This document shows, one piece after another, positions 8,522 through 17,025 of a stretch of 34,384 nt of DNA. Made by a program: the position numbers and the translations under genes. How positions within the stretch are numbered: the first letter of the stretch is position 1; each line of letters begins with the position of its first letter. The stretch covers positions 1 through 34,384 of the forward strand of contig JANLJK010000310.1 of the NCBI GenBank assembly GCA_029255525.1. The letters run 5' to 3'. The notes beneath the pieces are model-generated. The model searched no databases and was not told the origin of the DNA. It worked only from the letters and a program-made list of their open reading frames with translations. Source of the DNA: Pseudolabrys sp. GTDB lineage: Bacteria; Pseudomonadota; Alphaproteobacteria; Rhizobiales; Xanthobacteraceae.

Positions 8522-9256
8522 TTGGCTAAGAACCTCGCGAAGAAGAGACGCCGTCATGAGCGCATGCTTGGATCCGCCGAGATCATAGAGTTCCAGAACT
8601 CGAAATTCGAAGCTGAACGCGCGCTTCCCCCGATCAAGGCGCTCAACCCGACCCAAGCCGACTATCTCGACGCCCTTCGCAAGTCGCCCCAAGTCATCGT
8701 GCTGGGGCCTGCCGGCACCGGCAAAACCTGGATCGCGGCCACCCACGCCGCCGACCTCTACCGCAACCGCAGCATCGACAAGATCATCCTGACGCGGCCG
8801 AACGTGCCATGCGGCCGCTCGCTCGGCTTCTTCCCCGGCTCGCTCGAGGACAAGTTCGCGCCCTGGGCCGTGCCGGTCACCGAGGCGATCAAGGAACGCA
8901 TCGGTAAGGCGGCCTTCGACATCGCGCTCAAGAACGGCTCGATCGAGATGGTGCCGTTCGAGGTCATGCGCGGGCGCTCGTGGAAGAACGCCTTCGTGCT
9001 GCTCGACGAGGCGCAGAACTGCACGCCGGCGGAGATCAAGACGTTCCTGACCCGTATCGGCGACGACTGCACCGTCGTCATCAATGGCGACGTCAGCCAA
9101 TGCGATCTGGCCGCCGACAGCGGGCTCAAGGTGGTCATCGACATGATCGCCGGTCAGAACCTGCCGGTGCCGGTGGTTTCGTTCGGGCGTGAGGACATCG
9201 TGCGCTCCGGCGTCTGTGCCATGTGGGTGCACGCCTTCGCCGAGGCCAACCTCTAG
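8522..9256 (+). CDS. PhoH family P-loop ATPase
   Basis: 244 aa from a TTG start at 8522. AAAGGAG (8508-8514) sits 7 nt upstream, whereas the track start 8477 and the ATG within it overlap or precede this ribosome site. The N-terminus is then MAKNLAKKRRRHERM, a basic, possibly RNA-binding tail. Walker A is GPAGTGKT (62-69) and Walker B is VLLDEAQN (159-166), both in PhoH form. PhoH proteins are ATPases linked to RNA metabolism or helicase-like activity; the short single-domain form here lacks KH or PIN additions. It is followed by a strong hairpin, so it appears monocistronic. Confidence 0.9.
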   Translation: MAKNLAKKRRRHERMLGSAEIIEFQNSKFEAERALPPIKALNPTQADYLDALRKSPQVIVLGPAGTGKTWIAATHAADLYRNRSIDKIILTRPNVPCGRSLGFFPGSLEDKFAPWAVPVTEAIKERIGKAAFDIALKNGSIEMVPFEVMRGRSWKNAFVLLDEAQNCTPAEIKTFLTRIGDDCTVVINGDVSQCDLAADSGLKVVIDMIAGQNLPVPVVSFGREDIVRSGVCAMWVHAFAEANL

Positions 9257-9271
9257 GCGCGGTCGAGACGT

Positions 9272-9301
9272 CGAGCCCCGGATCAGGTCGTCCGGGGCTC
9301 G
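9272..9301 (+). terminator. Terminator-like hairpin after phoH
   Basis: Perfect 11-bp stem CGAGCCCCGGA / TCCGGGGCTCG with an 8-nt loop, 16 nt after the phoH stop. No T-run follows, so it may end transcription only weakly or protect the 3' end. Confidence 0.55.
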
Positions 9302-9402
9302 TGCGGCTGGCCGCCAGGCCGGTGGCCCGCCCGATTTTTCGGTTGCGGAACAAGGCGCTCCTGGCGCAAACAGCGGCCCGAAGCGAAAGCCGGGGGCTGT
9401 TC

Positions 9403-10029
9403 ATGACCGCGATTCAGAAATGGGGCTCAGGCCTCGCCGCCACCGCTGCGGCCTGCGCGGCGGCCTATCTGTGGCTCGACCGGCCGATCGCGCTGACTGC
9501 GCACGCGTATCACGTCTATCAGAACAGCTTCGCGCTCCTCACCTATATTCCTGAACCGCTGGTCCCCCTCGCCTGCGCGGCCTTCGCGCTGACGGGGCTG
9601 TGGGCGCTGGCCGGCCGGCCGCTTTCATCTTGGGGCACCGTGGCGGTCCTGTGCAGCATCAGCGTGCTGGTCACCGAGCTGTCGAAGAGCCAGCTCAAAT
9701 ACGTGTTCGGCCGCACCTGGCCGGAGACTTTCGTGCAGAACAATCCGTCCTTCATCCGTGACGGCGTGTTCGGCTTCAACTTCTTCAAAGGCGGCGCGGC
9801 CTATGCCTCGTTCCCGTCGGGCCATACCGCGGCGATCTGCGCGCTGGTCTCGGTGTTGTGGATCATGGCGCCGAAGCTGCGGCCGTTGTGCATCCTGGCT
9901 GTGCTGGTCGTCGTCGTCGGCCTCATCGGCGCTGATTATCACTTCCTCAGCGACATCATCGCCGGCGGCTTCGTCGGCACGTCCATCGGCTGGATGACGG
10001 TGGCCTTCTGGCGCGCGCGCCAATCGTGA
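9403..10029 (+). CDS. PAP2 superfamily membrane phosphatase
   Basis: 208 aa from ATG 9403; the 60 residues added by the track ORF are GC-rich filler overlapping the phoH terminator. Six hydrophobic segments are visible. PAP2 motifs: C1 is K99-YVFG-R104-T-W-P, with Trp where the usual RP arginine stands; C2 is FPSGHT (138-142), intact; C3 is GADYHFLSD with H180 and D184 but no arginine six residues before the His. PAP2 enzymes dephosphorylate lipid phosphates such as undecaprenyl pyrophosphate or phosphatidate. The altered phosphate-contact residues suggest a subfamily with other specificity. The stop overlaps the GTG of the next gene (GTGA). Confidence 0.85.
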   Translation: MTAIQKWGSGLAATAAACAAAYLWLDRPIALTAHAYHVYQNSFALLTYIPEPLVPLACAAFALTGLWALAGRPLSSWGTVAVLCSISVLVTELSKSQLKYVFGRTWPETFVQNNPSFIRDGVFGFNFFKGGAAYASFPSGHTAAICALVSVLWIMAPKLRPLCILAVLVVVVGLIGADYHFLSDIIAGGFVGTSIGWMTVAFWRARQS

Positions 10030-10664
10030 GTATGCCGGTCATGCGACCTTCCGTACTGCTGCTGGCACTTTGCGCATTGTTGCCGGTGCCTGCCTTTGCC
10101 CAGACCAAGCCGGGCAAAATCGACATCAAGGATGCCGCCACGCTGATCGGCAAGACGCTCGACGAGGACACGCAATACGCCGCCGGCGGCCCCGACGCCG
10201 CGCGCGTGACCGTGAACGACTGGAGCTACGGTTTCGCCTTCGACGATCCGGGTTTGCAGCGTCTCGCTAGCACCAAAGAAGGCGGCAAAGGCACCGCGCT
10301 GCTGTCGACCGTGATGATTTACAACCAGCGCTGCAAGCGGACCGATAAAGCCGTGCCGTTCGCCTTCGACGGCGACGAGCGCTTTCCGCTCAAGGGCAGC
10401 GTCGCCAAAGGCCGTCGCGCCGAAGCCTGGGTGCATTTCAGCAAGAACAATGCTTATGAGCCCGCGCCCACCAGGATCGGCATGACGTTTTCCGAGAACG
10501 ATGGCGCGCTCTATTTCAAACTCGATCCGGCGCAATTGGCGCGTTACGAGCGCATCGCGCTCTGCCCGACCGCGGCGGCGCCTGACGCCAAACCCACGCG
10601 CTGCGCGATTTTCAGCCTCGCCGGCTTCGTCCGCGCCTACGACTTCGTCTGCGATGCCAGATAA
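10026..10664 (+). CDS. Secreted hypothetical protein coupled to the PAP2 phosphatase
   Basis: 212 aa from GTG 10026, which overlaps the PAP2 stop by 4 nt (GTGA); an in-frame ATG at 10032 is an alternative. A signal peptide is clear (MRPSVLLLALCALLPVPAFAQ, cleavage after AFA). The mature protein has four cysteines (IYNQRCKR, ALCPTA, PTRCAIF, DFVCDAR) that could make two disulfides, and a beta-rich pattern. I recognise no family. Translational coupling suggests a shared envelope role with the phosphatase, but this is inference. It ends 6 nt before the convergent cyclase gene. Confidence 0.75.
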   Translation: MSMPVMRPSVLLLALCALLPVPAFAQTKPGKIDIKDAATLIGKTLDEDTQYAAGGPDAARVTVNDWSYGFAFDDPGLQRLASTKEGGKGTALLSTVMIYNQRCKRTDKAVPFAFDGDERFPLKGSVAKGRRAEAWVHFSKNNAYEPAPTRIGMTFSENDGALYFKLDPAQLARYERIALCPTAAAPDAKPTRCAIFSLAGFVRAYDFVCDAR

Positions 10665-10670
10665 CCGACG

Positions 10671-12866
10671 CTAGAGCGCGACGATGGTCGGCGCGACGGT
10701 CATCTCGGCCACGAAGGCGACGCGATCGCGCCCGCCGATCTTGGCGGCATAGAGCATCTCGTCGGCCCGGGCGATCAGGAACTCGGCCGTGTCGTCCTTG
10801 CGATATTCGGTGATGCCGAAGCTGCAAGTTACCGACGGCATGTTGTCGTAGGCGAGCGAGCGGATGCCCCCACGCAGCTTCTCGGCGAGTGCCACGGCTT
10901 CCTTGATCTGCAAGCCGGGCGTCAGGACCATGAATTCCTCCCCGCCCCAGCGGGCCAGCACGTCGCTGGTGCGGATGTGCGCCGAGACGAAGTGTGCAAT
11001 TTCAACCAGGACTCTGTCGCCGGCCTGATGGCCGTAGGTGTCGTTCACGTGCTTGAAATGGTCGACGTCGAACAAAATGAGCGACAGCGGCATGGCATAC
11101 CGCTGCGCGCGCAAAATTTCGCCGGCGAGTACGCGGTTGAACTTGCGGCGGTTATAGATACCGGTCAGTGGGTCCGTGGCGGCGCGGAAATCGAGGTGAC
11201 GCGCAAGCTCTTCGAGTTGCAGCCGCTTCTCGAGCTGCACGTTGTCGTACAGCGAACGCTCGCGCCCGACCAGATAAAATACCGCGAGAATGGCCATCTG
11301 TAAGGTGACGATGATGCCCAGCACGCGACTGGCGAAGATGCCCTGCGGCGAATTGAGCGTCACCAAGGACCAGTCGCCATGCAGCAAGGCGCGCCGTTGC
11401 ACATAGTCCCGGGTGTTATCGACGACCACCCAGGCCGGATTGAATACTTCCTCCTTGAGCAGCGGACGCGTGTTCAAGTTGCCGTAATCACGCGCGAGCG
11501 CCTGCCGGATCGCCTCGGGTTGCGGCCACATCATCCGGTACATCATCGATGGCCGGTTGGTCATGACCACGACGCCATCGCCGTCGACGATGAAGAATGA
11601 ACGTTCGAAGTGGCGCAGGCTGCCCTCGACGGTATCGATGTTCTTGACCATGACGGCGGCGCCGACGATTGAGCCGCCTTCGGCGCGGACCGGAAAACTC
11701 GCATAATAGTTACGGGTTTGACTGCCAGGATCGACAGTAAAATGAAAGCCTGCCTGTCCGACCAAGGCGGCGACGAAATAAGGCGCGTTGGCGTTGTTCC
11801 GGTTGCGCGCCGCGTTGCCCTTCGCGGCACCGGCGACCACGTGGCCAGACAGGTCGAGCAAAAAACCGTCGCTGGCGTCGGACACCGCGACATCGCGATT
11901 CAGCACCGAGATGGCGCGGGCATTGTCGCCGCCCGCGGATAGCAGGTCGCGCACTTCGGGCGTTTCCGCCGCTGCTTTGGCTGCATTTTCGACGGGTGCG
12001 GTTTCACCGGCAAGACGGCTTGCGATGAGGTCGAGGTCGCCAAGCGCGGCCGTTTCAACATGGCTGCGATAGACGCCACCGAGGTATTCCGTCAGGCACC
12101 AGCCCACGACCAGGATCGATGTCATTACGAAAAGCGTGCGCAGAAACTGCCGTTGCATGAAAGCCGAATAACGCGGCGAGGCCACGCTATCGACCTGCCG
12201 TTGGCTCCAGGCGCCCCAGAGGCTGAACGCGATGAGGCACGCCAATAGCGCGCGCACGAGTTGGATCGGCGTGTGCGTGACATCGGAGAAGACCGCGTAG
12301 TCGACCATATCGAACGGCAGAAAATCGGTTTCAGGTGCGATGAGCCCGCTTGCGCAGGCATAAAGCGCGAAGCCGATGGCAGCCGACATCTTCCAGCGCC
12401 GGTTCGCCGACGCGGCCGTTCTCGCATGCAAGGCGAGCACAAGGCCGGTGGCCAGCGCCGCCGGGAAGCCGATGCCATAGCGTCCGAAAGCATTGGCGCT
12501 GAGCAGGCCGGCATGAAATGCGCCGACGGCCATGAAGATCGCCAACGGAAGATAAATCCAGCGTCCCGGCGCCTTGTAACCGAGATAGACGGCATCGAGC
12601 CGCGCGAACTCCGCGAGCGCCAGGAAGGAGATCATCATTGTGGCCAGGCGCACGACGGTGAACGACACCGAGTCGCCGATGACCAGCGCCAGCAGATCGA
12701 GCCATTCAAGCATGCCGTGAAGAAAGCCGAAGGCCGCCATGAACAGCCATGGCATCCGCTGTTCCGCTCCACGTGCGAGCGCAAGGCTGACCCATCCGAG
12801 CAGCACAAAGGCCAGCCCGTAAAAGAAGAAGATGAAGTCGAGTTGCGCGGCGAAAAAGACGGCCAT
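10671..12866 (-). CDS. Membrane diguanylate cyclase: multi-TM + Cache-like + GGDEF
   Basis: 731 aa from ATG 12866; the longer track ORF starts at a TTG (12977) that would coincide with the predicted transcription start. About eight hydrophobic segments form an N-terminal membrane sensor of MASE or 7TM type (from FFAAQLDFIFFFYGL to about residue 230). A ninth segment (about 250-275) leads into an extracytoplasmic Cache-like domain of about 240 residues. A further TM (VLGIIVTLQMAILAVFYLVG) and a short coiled coil join it to GGDEF. The active site is WGGEEF (641-645) with the inhibitory RTSD five residues upstream. It should make c-di-GMP in response to an external ligand; the ligand is unknown. 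Confidence 0.88.
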   Translation of the reverse strand: MAVFFAAQLDFIFFFYGLAFVLLGWVSLALARGAEQRMPWLFMAAFGFLHGMLEWLDLLALVIGDSVSFTVVRLATMMISFLALAEFARLDAVYLGYKAPGRWIYLPLAIFMAVGAFHAGLLSANAFGRYGIGFPAALATGLVLALHARTAASANRRWKMSAAIGFALYACASGLIAPETDFLPFDMVDYAVFSDVTHTPIQLVRALLACLIAFSLWGAWSQRQVDSVASPRYSAFMQRQFLRTLFVMTSILVVGWCLTEYLGGVYRSHVETAALGDLDLIASRLAGETAPVENAAKAAAETPEVRDLLSAGGDNARAISVLNRDVAVSDASDGFLLDLSGHVVAGAAKGNAARNRNNANAPYFVAALVGQAGFHFTVDPGSQTRNYYASFPVRAEGGSIVGAAVMVKNIDTVEGSLRHFERSFFIVDGDGVVVMTNRPSMMYRMMWPQPEAIRQALARDYGNLNTRPLLKEEVFNPAWVVVDNTRDYVQRRALLHGDWSLVTLNSPQGIFASRVLGIIVTLQMAILAVFYLVGRERSLYDNVQLEKRLQLEELARHLDFRAATDPLTGIYNRRKFNRVLAGEILRAQRYAMPLSLILFDVDHFKHVNDTYGHQAGDRVLVEIAHFVSAHIRTSDVLARWGGEEFMVLTPGLQIKEAVALAEKLRGGIRSLAYDNMPSVTCSFGITEYRKDDTAEFLIARADEMLYAAKIGGRDRVAFVAEMTVAPTIVAL

Positions 12867-13246
12867 GGAAACCTGGAAGCGCGATCGAGCGGGCACCTGC
12901 GATGCGCAGGTCTTGGCATTCCAATGCAAGGCAGTGGGCGCGCGCGGCGCCTGCTTCCGCGCCGTTGTAAGGGACAACTCTTACTAAAACTACGCTGAAG
13001 TATTGTTAATTGGTGCTGTCAGGAAGTGATTACCTGTCGTTGCGCCTTTTGCGTGTGCCCCGACAGGCTGCACCTGATTTGCTGGCGGTGTGACGGTCCG
13101 CCGGCCACCGAAAGCCTGCGATTGAACCAAAGGCGGCTAAGTTCCGACCAAGCCGTGGGTGGCCAATGACGGCCGGCCGAAGAGACGACGCCAGCCGCGG
13201 CATCGCTGCAGCGGCGGTGTGCGATGGCATTTTGGAGGACGTGACG
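12867..13246. other. Divergent intergenic region between membrane cyclase and module-repeat protein
   Basis: 380 nt. It holds a good minus-strand promoter (listed separately) near an AT-rich core at 12975-13020, and the GGAGG ribosome site of the rightward gene at 13233-13237. The 100-nt leader of the cyclase contains GC-rich inverted repeats but no recognisable riboswitch. The minus ORF over 13019-14026 is a shadow. Confidence 0.4.
12981..13009 (-). promoter_or_regulatory. Candidate sigma-70 promoter of the membrane diguanylate cyclase
   Basis: TTAACA (13004-13009), 17 nt, TAGTAA (12981-12986) on the minus strand, in the most AT-rich stretch of the intergenic region. It would start transcription near 12974 and leave a leader of about 108 nt before ATG 12866. 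Confidence 0.45.
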
Positions 13247-15100
13247 ATGAGAGGCTTGGCGCGGGTTTCGACCCTGGCGATTGTGTGCGCGATGGGCTGG
13301 GCGTTTACCCTGCCCGCGTCGGCGTTGGAGATGCTGGATACCAGCCGGCTGCCGCGCGTCACCGGCGCCAAGGACTCCTTCGCCAGCCCGGCGACCACGA
13401 TCTATTTCACGCCGGATACGGTCGCGCGCACGGCCGAGGCCACGCGCAAGGCGCTCGCGGCCGGCGGCTGGCAGCTTTATAGCGCGCCGCATACCGCGCG
13501 TGCGCAAGTGCCGACCATGGAGATCATGACCTTCAAGAAAGGGCCGCAGGCGCTCAACGTCTACATCACGCAGGCGCCGGCGCGGGGCAATGCGACCAGT
13601 GTGAGCTATACGGCGATCACGCTGTTGAACGATCTGCCCTTCCCGGCCGGCGCGGCCGATATCGAATTCGATCCGAACCGCCCGCTGCTCACTTGCGTCA
13701 GCGCCGAACCGGTCGACCAACTGCTCGCTTATTACCGCAAGGAGCTCGGTGCGCGCGGCTGGTCGCTGTGGTCGGCCAAGGCTGGCAAGCTGCCGGACGG
13801 CGGGCCCAATGGCGAGCTCACCGAAAAAGGCGCCTACGGCTATTACATCCGCGAGAACCAGACGCCGCTTATTCTGGTGCTGCAGCGCGTCGCCGATGGC
13901 CGCACCAAGATCGACATCAAGAGCGTGCCGGCCAAGGTGCTCGCCGATGCGCGCGAAGCCGAGCTCAACCGCGACAAGCCGAAGACCGTGGCGGAGCCTG
14001 CGCCCGCCCCGGCAAAGCCGCAGCACACCGCCGCCGACGACATGGCGGATCAGATGATGAAGCAGGCGCAGGACATCATGCGTCAGGCGACCGCCGATGC
14101 GTTGTCGGGCGCGAAGGCGCCGACACCGAAGCCGGCGACGGAACCCGCCGCGCCATTACGTGCGCGCGTCGACAGCGATGTGCCAGTGCCGATGCCGGAG
14201 AATGCCGACGACATCGATTACAATGCCGCCGATGGCAAGCTCGACTATGAGAGCACGGCAAGCGTCAGGTCATTGGCGGCCTTCTATCGCGAGGCGATGA
14301 AGGCAGAGGGCTGGCGCGAGCATAAGACGGTCATCAACGGACCGAAAATGACCGTGCTCGACTTCTCCAAGGCCGACAAGAAGATCTCGTTCACGCTGAT
14401 GCAGATGGGCGCCAGCACCAATGTGAAGGCGGACGGCTCCGGCCTCATCTCGGCGGCAGCGTCCGCAAAGAAGGATGACGCCTCTGTTGCGGTGAGCGCC
14501 GCGCCGGCTTCCGCGGAGGATCTGACCGCCGAAGAATCCAGCGGTCTACCGGTGCCGAAGCGGCGCACCTTGACACAGAGCGAGCGCACGCCGTTCCGTC
14601 AGCAACTCACCGTCAATATTCCGCTCGAACTTTCGGCCGTGCTCGGCTTCTACCGCCGCGAGCTCGAAAAGCGCGGCTGGAAAGAGGACGTCAAAGGCGC
14701 CGTCATCGCCGCCGACAAAGCGAATGTGGCTTTCACGACTCCGGAAGGCAGCGCCGTGCTGAAGCTTGCCCGCAAGGACAATGAGACGACCGTCACGCTT
14801 CGTGTGAGGAACCCGGAAGCCGCCAAGAAAGCGGGCGTGTTGCCGAATGCCGGCCAGACCAAGGTGCTGTTCGGCAACATGACTGCAAGCGAGGCCTCGA
14901 TCACCATCGACAACAAGACCATCAAGATCGGCGCCGGTGTCGGCGCTAAGAAGCCGGACGGCCCGACGCTCGACCTCAAGCCCGGCAAGTACAAGGTCAC
15001 GCTGAAGGGCGGCCAAAGCGAAGAGATCGACGTCGCGGCCGACGAGGCCTGGGGACTTCTGGTCGGGCCCGGCGGCGTGCTGCCGTTGAACGTCTATTGA
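13247..15100 (+). CDS. Secreted protein of four repeated 'YR-x-E-L...GW' modules plus C-terminal beta domain
   Basis: 617 aa from ATG 13247, which has GGAGG 9 nt upstream; the track ORF is 27 residues too long. A signal peptide covers residues 1-27 (cleavage near ASA-LEM). Four divergent copies of a module follow, each with a helix ending in a Gly-Trp: ATRKALAAGGW (GW 74-75), AYYRKELGARGW (171-172), AFYREAMKAEGW (355-356) and GFYRRELEKRGW (477-478). Each is followed by beta-strand-like sequence. A charged Ala/Pro-rich linker (about 230-310) separates copies 2 and 3. The last 100 residues (KVLFGNMTASEASITI...KPGKYKVTLKGG) look like a PEGA-type or similar beta sandwich. No enzyme motif is seen; a periplasmic binding or structural role is inference. 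Confidence 0.8.
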   Translation: MRGLARVSTLAIVCAMGWAFTLPASALEMLDTSRLPRVTGAKDSFASPATTIYFTPDTVARTAEATRKALAAGGWQLYSAPHTARAQVPTMEIMTFKKGPQALNVYITQAPARGNATSVSYTAITLLNDLPFPAGAADIEFDPNRPLLTCVSAEPVDQLLAYYRKELGARGWSLWSAKAGKLPDGGPNGELTEKGAYGYYIRENQTPLILVLQRVADGRTKIDIKSVPAKVLADAREAELNRDKPKTVAEPAPAPAKPQHTAADDMADQMMKQAQDIMRQATADALSGAKAPTPKPATEPAAPLRARVDSDVPVPMPENADDIDYNAADGKLDYESTASVRSLAAFYREAMKAEGWREHKTVINGPKMTVLDFSKADKKISFTLMQMGASTNVKADGSGLISAAASAKKDDASVAVSAAPASAEDLTAEESSGLPVPKRRTLTQSERTPFRQQLTVNIPLELSAVLGFYRRELEKRGWKEDVKGAVIAADKANVAFTTPEGSAVLKLARKDNETTVTLRVRNPEAAKKAGVLPNAGQTKVLFGNMTASEASITIDNKTIKIGAGVGAKKPDGPTLDLKPGKYKVTLKGGQSEEIDVAADEAWGLLVGPGGVLPLNVY

Positions 15101-15105
15101 AGAAA

Positions 15106-15138
15106 GTCATTCCGGGGCGCGCGCGAACCCGGAATGAC
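15106..15138. repeat. Palindromic repeat, small copy (GTCATTCCGGG dyad)
   Basis: Perfect 11-bp inverted repeat GTCATTCCGGG / CCCGGAATGAC with an 11-nt loop (GCGCGCGCGAA), lying exactly between the convergent stops of the module protein and holB. Its ends are identical to those of the longer element at 16848-16982. It may also act as a bidirectional terminator hairpin, though no T-run is present. Confidence 0.85.
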
Positions 15139-15141
15139 AGC

Positions 15142-16165
<1,024 letters not shown>

Positions 16166-16173
<8 letters not shown>

Positions 16174-16837
16174 CGGTCGCCGTCTCCGCCTCTAAGTGTT
16201 CGAGGCCCGGATGCAGCCGCATCTGCACCGTGTTCCAGATGCGCTCCGCGACGATATCGCGCGGGGCGCGGCCGTCGACGACGATGATGCGCTTGGGCTC
16301 GCGGTCGGCGAGCGCCCGATAGGCGGTGCGCAGTTGCTCGTGGAATTCGACCGACTCGGATTCGAAGCGGTCGGCCGCCGCTTTGCCGCGCCGCGACTTG
16401 GCGCGCGCGAGCCCCACGGCCGCCGGCACGTCGAGCATGAAGGTCAATTCCGGCCAGCAATCGCCGACGGTGACGCGTTCGAGCCCGCGGATCAGCTTGC
16501 CGTCGACGTTGCCGAGCACGCCCTGATAGACGCGGGTGGAGTCGATGAAGCGGTCGCAGATCACCCATTTGCCGGCCTCGAGCGCCGGCCGGATGGTGTT
16601 GTTGACGTGGTCGTCGCGCGCGGCCGCGAACAGGATTGCCTCGGTCTCGGAGCCGAGCGGCTTGGCGATGCCCGACAGGATGATGTGGCGGATGATCTCG
16701 GCGCCCGGCGAGCCGCCCGGCTCGCGCGTCAGCACCACCTCGATGCCGGCCGATTTGAGATGCGCGGCGAGCGTCGCCGCATGCGTGGACTTGCCGCTGC
16801 CCTCGCCGCCTTCGAAGGTGATGAAATGTCCGCGCAT
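16166..16837 (-). CDS. tmk: Thymidylate kinase
   Basis: 223 aa, normal length. Phosphorylates dTMP to dTDP. P-loop GGEGSGKST (10-18), TREPGGSP for substrate binding, DRFIDSTRVYQG (the DR(Y/F) motif) and a LID segment RRGKAAADRFESE are all visible. Basic residues in the LID and none beyond Gly/Ser/Glu in the P-loop fit the E. coli-type kinase. It overlaps holB by 8 nt. The 188 nt upstream, before dac, is largely filled by a nested palindromic repeat. Confidence 0.95.
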
Positions 16838-16847
16838 CTACTGTCCG

Positions 16848-16982
16848 TCATTCCGGGACGCCGCCATAAGAGCGGCTACGCGCGTCTTCGACGCGCTATG
16901 GCGGCGGGCCCGGAATCCATACTCCGCAGCGCCGGGGTTATGGATTCCGGGCTCGCGGCCTTCGGCCGCGCCCCGGAATGAC
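16848..16982. repeat. Nested palindromic element, cloverleaf-like (135 nt)
   Basis: The outer stem is GTCATTCCGGG (16848-16858) with CCCGGAATGAC (16972-16982). Inside are three hairpins: CCGCCATA (16861-16868) with TATGGCGG (16897-16904), extended by GCGCGTC-ttc-GACGCGC (16880-16896); CCCGGAATCCATA (16909-16921) with TATGGATTCCGGG (16939-16951), 13 bp perfect; and CGCGGCC-ttc-GGCCGCG (16954-16970). It lies between dac and tmk. It resembles the REP/BIME-like repeats common in Rhizobiales intergenic DNA and shares its ends with the small copy at 15106. Confidence 0.88.
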
Positions 16983-17025
16983 AAGGTGAGAGTGGCGAGG
17001 CCGAGAGCGCACCGAAGGTACCTCA

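Noticed and set aside
13019-14026. 335-aa minus-strand ORF
   Set aside because: Arginine-rich shadow of the module-repeat protein, which has a ribosome site and signal peptide.
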